Assembly (NCBI GenBank): GCA_017453085.1
Contig: JAFTKV010000071.1
Span: 1 to 9,231, forward strand
From: Clostridia bacterium
GTDB lineage: Bacteria > Bacillota > Clostridia > Oscillospirales > CAG-272
Direction: 5' to 3'
DNA: 9,231 bases
Position 1 is the first letter of the stretch, and each line of letters starts with the position of its first letter. Position numbers and translations under genes: made by a program. This document shows positions 1-5,230 of this stretch, in pieces. The notes under the pieces were generated by a model. That model searched no databases and was not told the DNA's origin. It saw only the letters and a program-made list of their open reading frames with translations.

Positions 1-618
1 AACGGCTCGTCTGAGCTGCTCACCAATCTCTCTATGTCGCTGGTGAATATTCTCTACAATTTCCAGCTGCTCCGACTGGCAGGAGAGGACGGTGTGTCTG
101 CGTACGGTGTGATCATGTACGTAAATTTCGTGTTCGTCGCATTCTTTATCGGCTATGCGGTGGGGACTGCTCCGATCATCAGCTTCCACTATGGAGCCGG
201 TCATTCCGACGAGCTGCGAAATTTGCGAAAAAAGAGCATCCGCCTGATCGTCGGGTTTGGCGCTGTGATGCTGATCGCATCAGAGGTGCTGGCATGGCCA
301 CTGACCAAGCTGTTCGTTGGATATCATCAGGCACTGTTCGAGCTGACGCTCCGAGGATTCATGCTCTATTCGCTGTCCTTTGCGGTGTGTGGATTCGGTA
401 TATTTGGTTCGTCCTTCTTTACTGCACTGGGAAACGGTGGCGTTTCGGCTGCCATATCCTTCTTGCGAACCTTGATCTTTCAGCTGGCGGCGGTGCTGCT
501 TTTGCCGCTTTGGCTGGGGATCGACGGCGTATGGCTGGCAATCGTGGTTGCAGAAGTGCTGGCAACAGCCGTAACGATTTACTTTTTGATTGCCAAACGT
601 CAGCGTTACGGATATTAA
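1..618 (+). CDS. MATE-family multidrug/cation efflux transporter, C-terminal part (5' truncated by window edge)
   Basis: The reading frame is open from base 1 and gives 205 residues up to a TAA at 616-618; the real start lies outside the window. MATE proteins are inner-membrane antiporters that export drugs and other organic cations using a Na+ or H+ gradient, and normally have 12 helices in about 450 residues, so this is roughly the second half. About six hydrophobic segments can be seen. Family-like signatures are NGSSELLTNLS at the start of the fragment, GEDGVSAYGVIMYV, the SFHYGAG loop, SSFFTALGNG and the final GIDGVWLAIVVAE. The pattern resembles the MepA-like group. The gene ends in a strong terminator and converges on the MORN gene. 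The family is confident; the substrate cannot be told. Confidence 0.9.
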   Translation, partial: NGSSELLTNLSMSLVNILYNFQLLRLAGEDGVSAYGVIMYVNFVFVAFFIGYAVGTAPIISFHYGAGHSDELRNLRKKSIRLIVGFGAVMLIASEVLAWPLTKLFVGYHQALFELTLRGFMLYSLSFAVCGFGIFGSSFFTALGNGGVSAAISFLRTLIFQLAAVLLLPLWLGIDGVWLAIVVAEVLATAVTIYFLIAKRQRYGY

Positions 619-620
619 CC

Positions 621-660
621 ATAAAAACATCCGCGAGCTATGCTTGCGGATGTTTTTTAT
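621..660. terminator. Bidirectional intrinsic terminator between convergent MATE and MORN genes
   Basis: The left arm ATAAAAACATCCGC (621-634) pairs with GCGGATGTTTTTTAT (646-660). The stem extends inward through GAGC/GCTT (635-638 with 642-645, one G-U pair) to a TAT loop. On the plus strand the stem ends in a run of six T. On the minus strand the same sequence gives a T-run after the hairpin. It sits 2 nt after the MATE stop and just beyond the MORN stop, so it should end transcription from both sides. Confidence 0.9.
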
Positions 661-664
661 GAAT

Positions 665-1594
665 TTATTCGATTTCTTCTTCGGGATCGATCCGTCCGTC
701 GTCCAATGGGGCGTCGGCCTCGGGATTGGAGCCTTCGTCAATGATGACGATTTTGCCGTTTTCGAAGTAGCCGGTATAGCTCTTCTTTTCCTCGTTCACC
801 GACCAGGTGTAGGTGCCCATGCCGGTGATGGCGTTTTTGTAGAATTCGCCCTGATAAACGTCGCCGTTTGCCCATTTGTAAATACCGCTACCGGTGCGGG
901 TATCGTTGATAAAGCTGCCCTGATAGTAGGCACCGTCGGGGAAATACATGGAGCCCTCGCCGTCCTTGGCGTCGGCTGTGTATTCGCCCACGTAGCGGGT
1001 GCCGTCTGCCCAGGTATAGGTTCCGGTACCGTCCCGCATATCGTCGGCATATTCGCCCTCGTAAACATCATAGGTGCCGTCGGACAGGGGAGCCCAAGTG
1101 TAGATCCCCTTGCCATTTTTCTTATTGTCGGCAAATTCTCCCTTGTAGACGTCGCCGGAGAGGTAGGTGTAAGTGCCCTCGCCTTCCATGTCGTCAAAGA
1201 CGAACTCGCCCCGGTAAACGTCGCCGCCGGAATAGGTGATTTCGCCTTCGCCGTGACGGAGAAAGTAAACGGTCTCGCCCTCGTATACGTCACCGTTGGA
1301 GTAATGCAGCGTCAGTATCCAGGTCTCGGCTTCGTGCTCGCCCTTGGCTGCCTTGCCTTCGACCACTTCGGCGGTGCTGCCGTCGGCGTAATAGACCGTG
1401 CCACTGATCGGCACGCCGTCCGCTACCTTGCCCACGAATTTGATGTCACCGTGCTCGGAGGTGGGATAGGTCTGGTAGCGCAGACCGGAGGACATCAGCA
1501 CCCAGGCGAATACACTCAGTGCGATCAACGCAGTAACGGCAATGCCGATGGCGTATAATCGCTTATTGAATCTTTTTTTGGAAATACGGGCCAT
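665..1594 (-). CDS. Membrane-anchored MORN-repeat protein, likely extracytoplasmic
   Basis: This 309-residue protein starts with a basic stretch (MARISKKRFNKR) and one hydrophobic helix at about residues 14-35. That fits an uncleaved signal anchor with the rest outside the membrane. Residues about 104-282 carry roughly seven MORN units plus a final partial one, mostly 23 residues long with the pattern Y-x-G-E-x(n)-G-x-G-x-Y/M-x-x-x-x-G. Units start near Y104, Y127, Y150, Y178, Y201, Y224, Y247 and Y273. The unit at 150-177 is 28 residues long, an insertion of about five. The tail (290-309) is very acidic. MORN repeats are binding or scaffold modules, but no catalytic domain is attached here, so the function is unknown. 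The start is supported by GGGAGG 5 nt upstream. The gene follows the two-helix membrane protein by 15 nt, so the two are probably co-transcribed. Confidence 0.85.
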   Translation of the reverse strand: MARISKKRFNKRLYAIGIAVTALIALSVFAWVLMSSGLRYQTYPTSEHGDIKFVGKVADGVPISGTVYYADGSTAEVVEGKAAKGEHEAETWILTLHYSNGDVYEGETVYFLRHGEGEITYSGGDVYRGEFVFDDMEGEGTYTYLSGDVYKGEFADNKKNGKGIYTWAPLSDGTYDVYEGEYADDMRDGTGTYTWADGTRYVGEYTADAKDGEGSMYFPDGAYYQGSFINDTRTGSGIYKWANGDVYQGEFYKNAITGMGTYTWSVNEEKKSYTGYFENGKIVIIDEGSNPEADAPLDDGRIDPEEEIE

Positions 1595-1609
1595 GCAGAC
1601 CTCCCGTTT

Positions 1610-2113
1610 TTAATAAAGATGAATGGCGGCGATGATGCCGGGCAGCCAGATGCAGGCAACTACCGCTAAAGTGAACAGGACTACCGCCGAAATGATCAGC
1701 GCGAAAATGTCCGAGCCCTTATTATCATAGCGAAGCTGTGCCTGAATTCGGCGCTCCTCGGGGATATAAAACTTGCCGAGATTCAGATCCAAGGCCTTTT
1801 CTCTTGCGCAGTACAGCGTGCCGTCCTCGCCGGTGCGGTAGTTGTCGTCAACCTCCCAGACCATTTTGCGAAGTGCGCTGTATTTTGAAAGCTCTCTGCG
1901 GATCAGCGGCTTGCCCTGATAGCCCAGCTCCTCCAGTGTTTTGGCGCTGTCGGCGGTGAGTGCGCCCTGCTCGATTACCGAACGAACGAATGCGCCGATC
2001 ACCTTTTTCTGATAGTAATTCAGGATCATTGCCAGCATAAAGCCGATGTAAACCGCCCAGATGATCAAATTCAAGCCGTCAAGCGTAAAAATTTCTTCAA
2101 TAAACCCTTCCAT
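1610..2113 (-). CDS. Unrecognised membrane protein with two transmembrane helices
   Basis: I do not recognise this 167-residue protein. It has a hydrophobic segment at about residues 14-34 and another at about 135-164. Between them lies a charged, soluble stretch of about 100 residues containing LNLGKFYIPEERRIQAQLRY. The lysines and arginines flanking the helices on the loop side suggest the central part is cytoplasmic. The start at 2113 is preferred because AAAGGAG stands 7 nt upstream. The frame stays open upstream to 2278, but that 55-residue extension overlaps the end of rsmG and looks like non-protein sequence. It ends 15 nt before the MORN gene, so the two probably form a transcription unit with a shared envelope-related role; that is inference only. 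No catalytic motif is visible. Confidence 0.75.
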   Translation of the reverse strand: MEGFIEEIFTLDGLNLIIWAVYIGFMLAMILNYYQKKVIGAFVRSVIEQGALTADSAKTLEELGYQGKPLIRRELSKYSALRKMVWEVDDNYRTGEDGTLYCAREKALDLNLGKFYIPEERRIQAQLRYDNKGSDIFALIISAVVLFTLAVVACIWLPGIIAAIHLY

Positions 2114-2146
2114 GGGGACGCTCCTTTGTGCGTGGATTTCATTCCT

Positions 2147-2155
2147 ATTGTAACA
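2147..2155 (-). promoter_or_regulatory. Candidate extended -10 promoter for the two-helix protein/MORN pair
   Basis: Read on the minus strand, the site is TGTTACAAT: a TACAAT -10 box preceded by TGn, as in extended -10 promoters. There is no good TTGACA at 16-18 nt upstream, as expected if the TG element carries recognition. Transcription would start near 2140, about 27 nt before the start codon and upstream of the AAAGGAG site. It could let these two genes be expressed apart from rsmG. Confidence 0.4.
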
Positions 2156-2195
2156 TGGATTTGGGTGCAACTTATGAAATAAGTGTGAAATTTTT

Positions 2196-2246
2196 GCAAA
2201 CGCGCAGGATTTTTCGCAATTTTTCGAAGATGTGCGAAAAGTTTGC
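2196..2246. repeat. Nested inverted repeat in the rsmG 3' region
   Basis: Inner arms TTTTCGCA (2211-2218) and TGCGAAAA (2233-2240) pair perfectly over 8 bp around a 14-nt loop. Outer arms GCAAAC (2196-2201) and GTTTGC (2241-2246) add 6 bp, with a 9-nt bulge on one side. It begins 3 nt after the rsmG stop (2250-2252) and lies upstream of the next gene's promoter. It lacks a clean T-run right after the stem, so I do not call it an intrinsic terminator. It may be a weak terminator or a 3'-end stabilising structure for rsmG mRNA. Confidence 0.35.
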
Positions 2247-2249
2247 GGC

Positions 2250-2963
2250 TCAGAGGGGAGTCTTTTTGATCTTGGCAAATGCGCGGGGATAGGCGGTGGG
2301 AGTGGGGCGCACCTTTTCGATCTCTAAAATCACCCGTCCGCCGGCATCGCCGAGGGTGAATGCCTTTTGTGAGATCAGCCGACCACCCAGCTTGGCGATG
2401 GCGTGCTCTGCTTCAGTCAGTTCAAGCTCTCCGTCAGCACCCTTGAGGGCAACGAATCTGCCGCCGACCTTCACAAAGGGCAGGCACAGCTCGCAGAGCA
2501 TGGGCAGTCTCGCCACAGCGCGAGAGACTACCAGATCGTAACGCTCCCGATGGGCGGGCATTTGTGCAACCTCCTCCGCGCGGGCGGGGAGGGTCGTGAC
2601 GGGGAGTGATAGGGTGTCTGCCATCTCTGCCACGAAGGTGAGCTTCTTTGCGGTGGAGTCCAGCGCGGTGAAGCGGCAATCGGGGTGCGCAATGGCGAGA
2701 GGCAGCGTAGGAAATCCGCCTCCGCAGCCCACGTCCAGAATCTTCAGCGATTTTTCGCCGATATAAGGCGCGGCGGTGAGGGAGTCGGCAAAATGGCGCA
2801 GGATCACTCCTGCCTCGTCGGTGATGGCGGTGAGATTGGTGTGGCTGTTGAACTCCACAAGTTTTGTGTAAAGGGTTTCGAATTTTGCCGCTATCTCGTC
2901 GGTGGCGTAGGGCGCGAGACCGAGAGCGGCAAGGGTGCTTTGGTAGGTTTCGGTAAAGTTCAT
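2250..2963 (-). CDS. rsmG: 16S rRNA (guanine-527-N7)-methyltransferase RsmG (GidB)
   Basis: RsmG uses S-adenosylmethionine to methylate N7 of G527 in 16S rRNA within the 30S subunit; loss of the enzyme gives low-level streptomycin resistance in several bacteria. The 237 residues match the family length. Visible features in order are FNSHTNLTAI (38-47), HFADSL (57-62), the SAM-binding loop ILDVGCGGGFPTLPLAI (75-91), the LDSTAKKLTF segment (101-110), the VSRAVA motif (146-151) and a basic C-terminus ending KIKKTPL. The start at 2963 has a modest GGTG ribosome site about 5 nt upstream. It lies downstream of mnmG, the classic gidA-gidB pairing, but 130 nt of spacer carrying repeat copy A separates them. 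Transcription probably comes from mnmG, since I found no convincing promoter in that spacer. Confidence 0.95.
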   Translation of the reverse strand: MNFTETYQSTLAALGLAPYATDEIAAKFETLYTKLVEFNSHTNLTAITDEAGVILRHFADSLTAAPYIGEKSLKILDVGCGGGFPTLPLAIAHPDCRFTALDSTAKKLTFVAEMADTLSLPVTTLPARAEEVAQMPAHRERYDLVVSRAVARLPMLCELCLPFVKVGGRFVALKGADGELELTEAEHAIAKLGGRLISQKAFTLGDAGGRVILEIEKVRPTPTAYPRAFAKIKKTPL

Positions 2964-2993
2964 AAAATCACCGGAAAATCAATTCATATACTC

Positions 2994-3092
2994 GCCTCGC
3001 AAGTATTTGCGAGGCTTTATGGAAGTTTTTGAAGATTGTCAAGATACTTTTTACAAAAAGTTTCTTGACCGGAGCTCGAGGCAGAGCCTCGA
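2994..3092 (+). repeat. Three-hairpin intergenic repeat, copy A (complete, 99 nt)
   Basis: In plus orientation it has three hairpins. Hairpin 1 (2994-3015) is GCCTCGCAA/TTGCGAGGC with loop GTAT. A 22-nt linker contains AAGTTTTTGAAG. Hairpin 2 (3038-3069) has 15-bp arms around AC with one T-T mismatch. A 6-nt linker leads to hairpin 3 (3076-3092), TCGAGGC-AGA-GCCTCGA. Copy C has the same element lengths with different stem sequences. It lies 1 nt beyond the mnmG stop, so in the mRNA it follows that gene directly as hairpins 3, 2, 1. No T-run follows any stem, so it is not an ordinary terminator. Confidence 0.85.
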
Positions 3093-3093
3093 A

Positions 3094-4971
3094 TTACTTT
3101 CCCAGCCAGATGAGGAGGACGGAGATGTCGGCGGGGGAGACGCCCGAGATGCGAGAGGCCTGTCCCACGGTCAGGGGGCGAACGGCGGATAGCTTTTGAC
3201 GAGCCTCCAGACGAAGCCCCGAAATGGCGTTATAATCCACGTCGGCGGGGAGCTTTTTGTCCTCCAGCTTGGACTTGCGGGCAACCTCTGCCAGCTGTCG
3301 CTTGATGTAGCCGTCGTATTTGATGGCGATCTCTACCGATTTTGCCACTGATTTGGGCAGAGTCGGACGGTTTTCGTCGATCTCTGCCAGATCCTCGTAG
3401 GAAAGCTGAGGACGGCGGATCAGATCGGCAATGGATGCGCCGGTGGTGAGGGCGGGCAGCTCACGGGAGAGAAGCAGCGCATTCACTGCCTCACCGGGAG
3501 CGACGTAGGTGCGCTCACAACGTTCGATCTCAGCCTCGATCAGGGTTTGCTTTTCGGTGAACGTCGCAAAACGGGCGTCGTCGATCAGCCCGACCCGATG
3601 TCCGTGAGGGGTGAGCCGCGCGTCGGCGTTGTCCTGGCGGAGCAGGAGACGGTATTCGCTGCGGGAGGTCATGATGCGGTAGGGTTCGGAGGTGCCTTTG
3701 GTCACCAGATCGTCGATCAGCGTGCCGATATAGCTGCTGTCGCGGGTGAGCACCAGCGGATCTTCGCCCCGAAGCTTCAAGGCTGCGTTGATGCCTGCCA
3801 CCAGTCCCTGCGCTGCGGCTTCCTCGTAGCCCGAGGTGCCGTTGAACTGTCCTGCGCCGTAAAGTCCCGGATGCTCCTTGAACTCCAGCGTTGCCAGCAT
3901 CTGGGTGGGATCGGCGCAATCGTATTCGATAGCGTAGGCAGTACGCATCACAACGGCGTGCTCAAAGCCTTCTATGGAATGGAGCATCTCCATTTGTACC
4001 TCCTCGGGGAGGGAGGAGGAGAAGCCCTGAATGTACATTTCCTTGGTATCCTTGCCGCAGGGCTCTACGAAGAGCTGGTGCCGTTCCTTGTCGGCAAAGC
4101 GCACCACCTTGTCCTCGATAGAGGGGCAGTAACGGGGGCCCGTGCCCTGAATGACGCCTCCGTAAAGGGGCGAGCGGTGGAGATTCGCCTTGATGATCTC
4201 GTGGGTGCGAGCATTGGTGTAGGCGATATGGCAGGGAATCTGGTTAAAATCCGAAAAAGCATCGGGAGCGGTGCGGGTGGAAAAAGGAACGACCTCGCTC
4301 TCTCCCTCCTGTACATCCAATTTGGAATAGTCGATGGAGTCGGCGTGGATACGGGGAGGCGTGCCGGTCTTGAAGCGCATCAGACGAATGCCTGCCGTCT
4401 CCAAACTTTGGGAAAGGGCATTGGCGGCGGTCATGCCGTCGGGACCTTCCTCTGCCACCGCTTCACCGGTGATGGTGCGGGAGGAGAGATAGGTGCCGGT
4501 AGCGAGGATTACCGCATCTGCGTCCCATTTTGCACCGTACTGGGTGATGACACCGCAGGCTTTGCCCTCTTCATCAAAGCAGACCTCGGTGATCTGCGCC
4601 TGCCGAAGGGTGAAGTTCGGCGTGTTTTCCAGCACTTTTTTCATGTAGGAGCGGTAGAGGAGTCGATCCGCCTGCACTCGCTTGGAGTGAACGGCAGGAC
4701 CCTTGCCCAGATTCAGCGTCCGCGACTGGAGCGTGACCTGATCGGCGGCATAGCCCATCTCGCCGCCCAGTGCATCGATTTCGTAGACCAGATGACCCTT
4801 GCCCGTGCCGCCAATGGCAGGATTGCAGGGCATATTGCCTACCGCATCCAGCGACAAGGTGAATAGAATGGTATCAAGCCCCAATCTCGCGGCAGCCAGC
4901 GCAGCTTCAATACCTGCGTGTCCTGCACCAACTACCGCAACCCGGGTCTTCCCGGCGTCGTATGTTTGCAT
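3094..4971 (-). CDS. mnmG: tRNA uridine-5-carboxymethylaminomethyl modification enzyme MnmG (GidA)
   Basis: With MnmE, MnmG uses FAD, NADH and methylene-tetrahydrofolate to modify C5 of U34 in the wobble position of several tRNAs. From the ATG at 4971 the protein is 625 residues, the usual family length. The FAD-binding VVGAGHAG motif is at 13-20, and NMPCNPAIGGTGKGHLV at 46-62 carries a cysteine (C49) matching E. coli C47. GPRYCPSIEDK at 279-288 carries the second conserved cysteine (C282), and GQFNGTSGYEEAA is at 374-386. The C-terminal helical domain ends with RISGVSPADISVLLIWL. The frame is open further upstream to a TTG at 5073, but that extension is a translation of repeat copy B and is not protein-like. 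No usual ribosome site lies next to this ATG; see the split-site entry. mnmE is not in the window. Confidence 0.96.
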   Translation of the reverse strand: MQTYDAGKTRVAVVGAGHAGIEAALAAARLGLDTILFTLSLDAVGNMPCNPAIGGTGKGHLVYEIDALGGEMGYAADQVTLQSRTLNLGKGPAVHSKRVQADRLLYRSYMKKVLENTPNFTLRQAQITEVCFDEEGKACGVITQYGAKWDADAVILATGTYLSSRTITGEAVAEEGPDGMTAANALSQSLETAGIRLMRFKTGTPPRIHADSIDYSKLDVQEGESEVVPFSTRTAPDAFSDFNQIPCHIAYTNARTHEIIKANLHRSPLYGGVIQGTGPRYCPSIEDKVVRFADKERHQLFVEPCGKDTKEMYIQGFSSSLPEEVQMEMLHSIEGFEHAVVMRTAYAIEYDCADPTQMLATLEFKEHPGLYGAGQFNGTSGYEEAAAQGLVAGINAALKLRGEDPLVLTRDSSYIGTLIDDLVTKGTSEPYRIMTSRSEYRLLLRQDNADARLTPHGHRVGLIDDARFATFTEKQTLIEAEIERCERTYVAPGEAVNALLLSRELPALTTGASIADLIRRPQLSYEDLAEIDENRPTLPKSVAKSVEIAIKYDGYIKRQLAEVARKSKLEDKKLPADVDYNAISGLRLEARQKLSAVRPLTVGQASRISGVSPADISVLLIWLGK

Positions 4972-5016
4972 AGATTTTTGTGGGAACCTTTCTGTAGAAA
5001 GGTTCCCACACCCTCC
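4969..5016 (-). promoter_or_regulatory. Candidate split ribosome-binding site of mnmG, with a hairpin between GGAGGG and ATG
   Basis: On the minus strand GGAGGG (5016-5011) is followed at once by a perfect hairpin (5010-4979, 15-bp arms, AC loop), then seven bases AAAATCT (4978-4972), then ATG (4971-4969). In a straight line the ribosome site is 39 nt from the start, too far to work. If the hairpin folds, the gap becomes 7 nt, which is ideal. No other purine-rich site lies near the ATG. A similar stem-shortened spacing is known for phage T4 gene 38. This use of a repeat-derived hairpin is inference. Confidence 0.45.
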
Positions 5017-5053
5017 AAAGACTTTTGATAAGCGCGGCAAATACTTGCCGCGC
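4980..5053 (-). repeat. Three-hairpin intergenic repeat, copy B (inverted, lacks hairpin 3)
   Basis: Read on the minus strand it has hairpin 1 (5053-5032), GCGCGGCAA/TTGCCGCGC with the same GTAT loop as copy A. A 22-nt linker follows, containing AAGTCTTTGGAG. Hairpin 2 (5009-4980) is GTGGGAACCTTTCT/AGAAAGGTTCCCAC with loop AC, and one more pair (4979/5010) makes it 15 bp. The third hairpin is missing: the sequence runs straight into the mnmG start codon. It is inverted relative to copies A and C and makes up most of the mnmG leader. A small GTGGG/CCCAC hairpin (5057-5071) flanks it upstream. Confidence 0.8.
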
Positions 5054-5126
5054 AGGGTGGGAGTTGCCCACAATTATATAATAGGAATACAAAATAGGAA
5101 GAAATTCTCCTCAAAACCATTTCCCT

Positions 5127-5225
5127 GCAAAACAGCTTGCTGTTTTGCTTATAGGAAGTTCTTGGAGATTCCAAAGAACCTTCTTTCAAGAAGGTTCTTT
5201 GGCAGGGTTTGGGGCAGAGCCCCAA
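5127..5225 (+). repeat. Three-hairpin intergenic repeat, copy C (complete, 99 nt)
   Basis: Hairpin 1 (5127-5148) is GCAAAACAG/CTGTTTTGC around CTTG. The 22-nt linker contains AAGTTCTTGGAG. Hairpin 2 (5171-5202) has perfect 15-bp arms, CCAAAGAACCTTCTT and its complement, around TC. After a 6-nt linker, hairpin 3 (5209-5225) is TTGGGGC-AGA-GCCCCAA. All element lengths equal those of copy A. It begins 5 nt beyond the asnS stop. The stretch between copies B and C (5054-5126) is AT-rich and holds no gene. Confidence 0.85.
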
Positions 5226-5230
5226 TTCAA

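Noticed and set aside
590..1558. Plus-strand open frame of 322 codons opposite the MORN gene
   Set aside because: Its valine/glycine-rich periodicity is just the complement of the MORN repeats; it has no ribosome site, and its start overlaps the MATE end.
2114..2278. 55-residue extension of the two-helix protein from 2278
   Set aside because: It overlaps the rsmG end, and a strong AAAGGAG site marks the ATG at 2113.
3010..3042. TTGACA on the minus strand in copy A as an rsmG promoter
   Set aside because: The TTGACA is part of the hairpin 2 arm, and no -10 box stands at 16-18 nt.
3547..4866. Long plus-strand open frame of 439 codons opposite mnmG
   Set aside because: It is a shadow of a GC-rich gene with clear MnmG motifs on the minus strand; no domain can be recognised in it.
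4972..5073. N-terminal extension of MnmG from a TTG at 5073
   Set aside because: The 34 extra residues are a translation of repeat copy B; the family starts close to the FAD motif, and no ribosome site precedes the TTG.
5073..5078. TATAAT on the minus strand upstream of mnmG as a promoter
   Set aside because: No acceptable -35 box at 16-18 nt and no TGn extension; chance is likely in an AT-rich gap.
2994..5225. CRISPR array
   Set aside because: Only three copies, far apart, in both orientations, with non-identical sequence and no spacers or cas genes.
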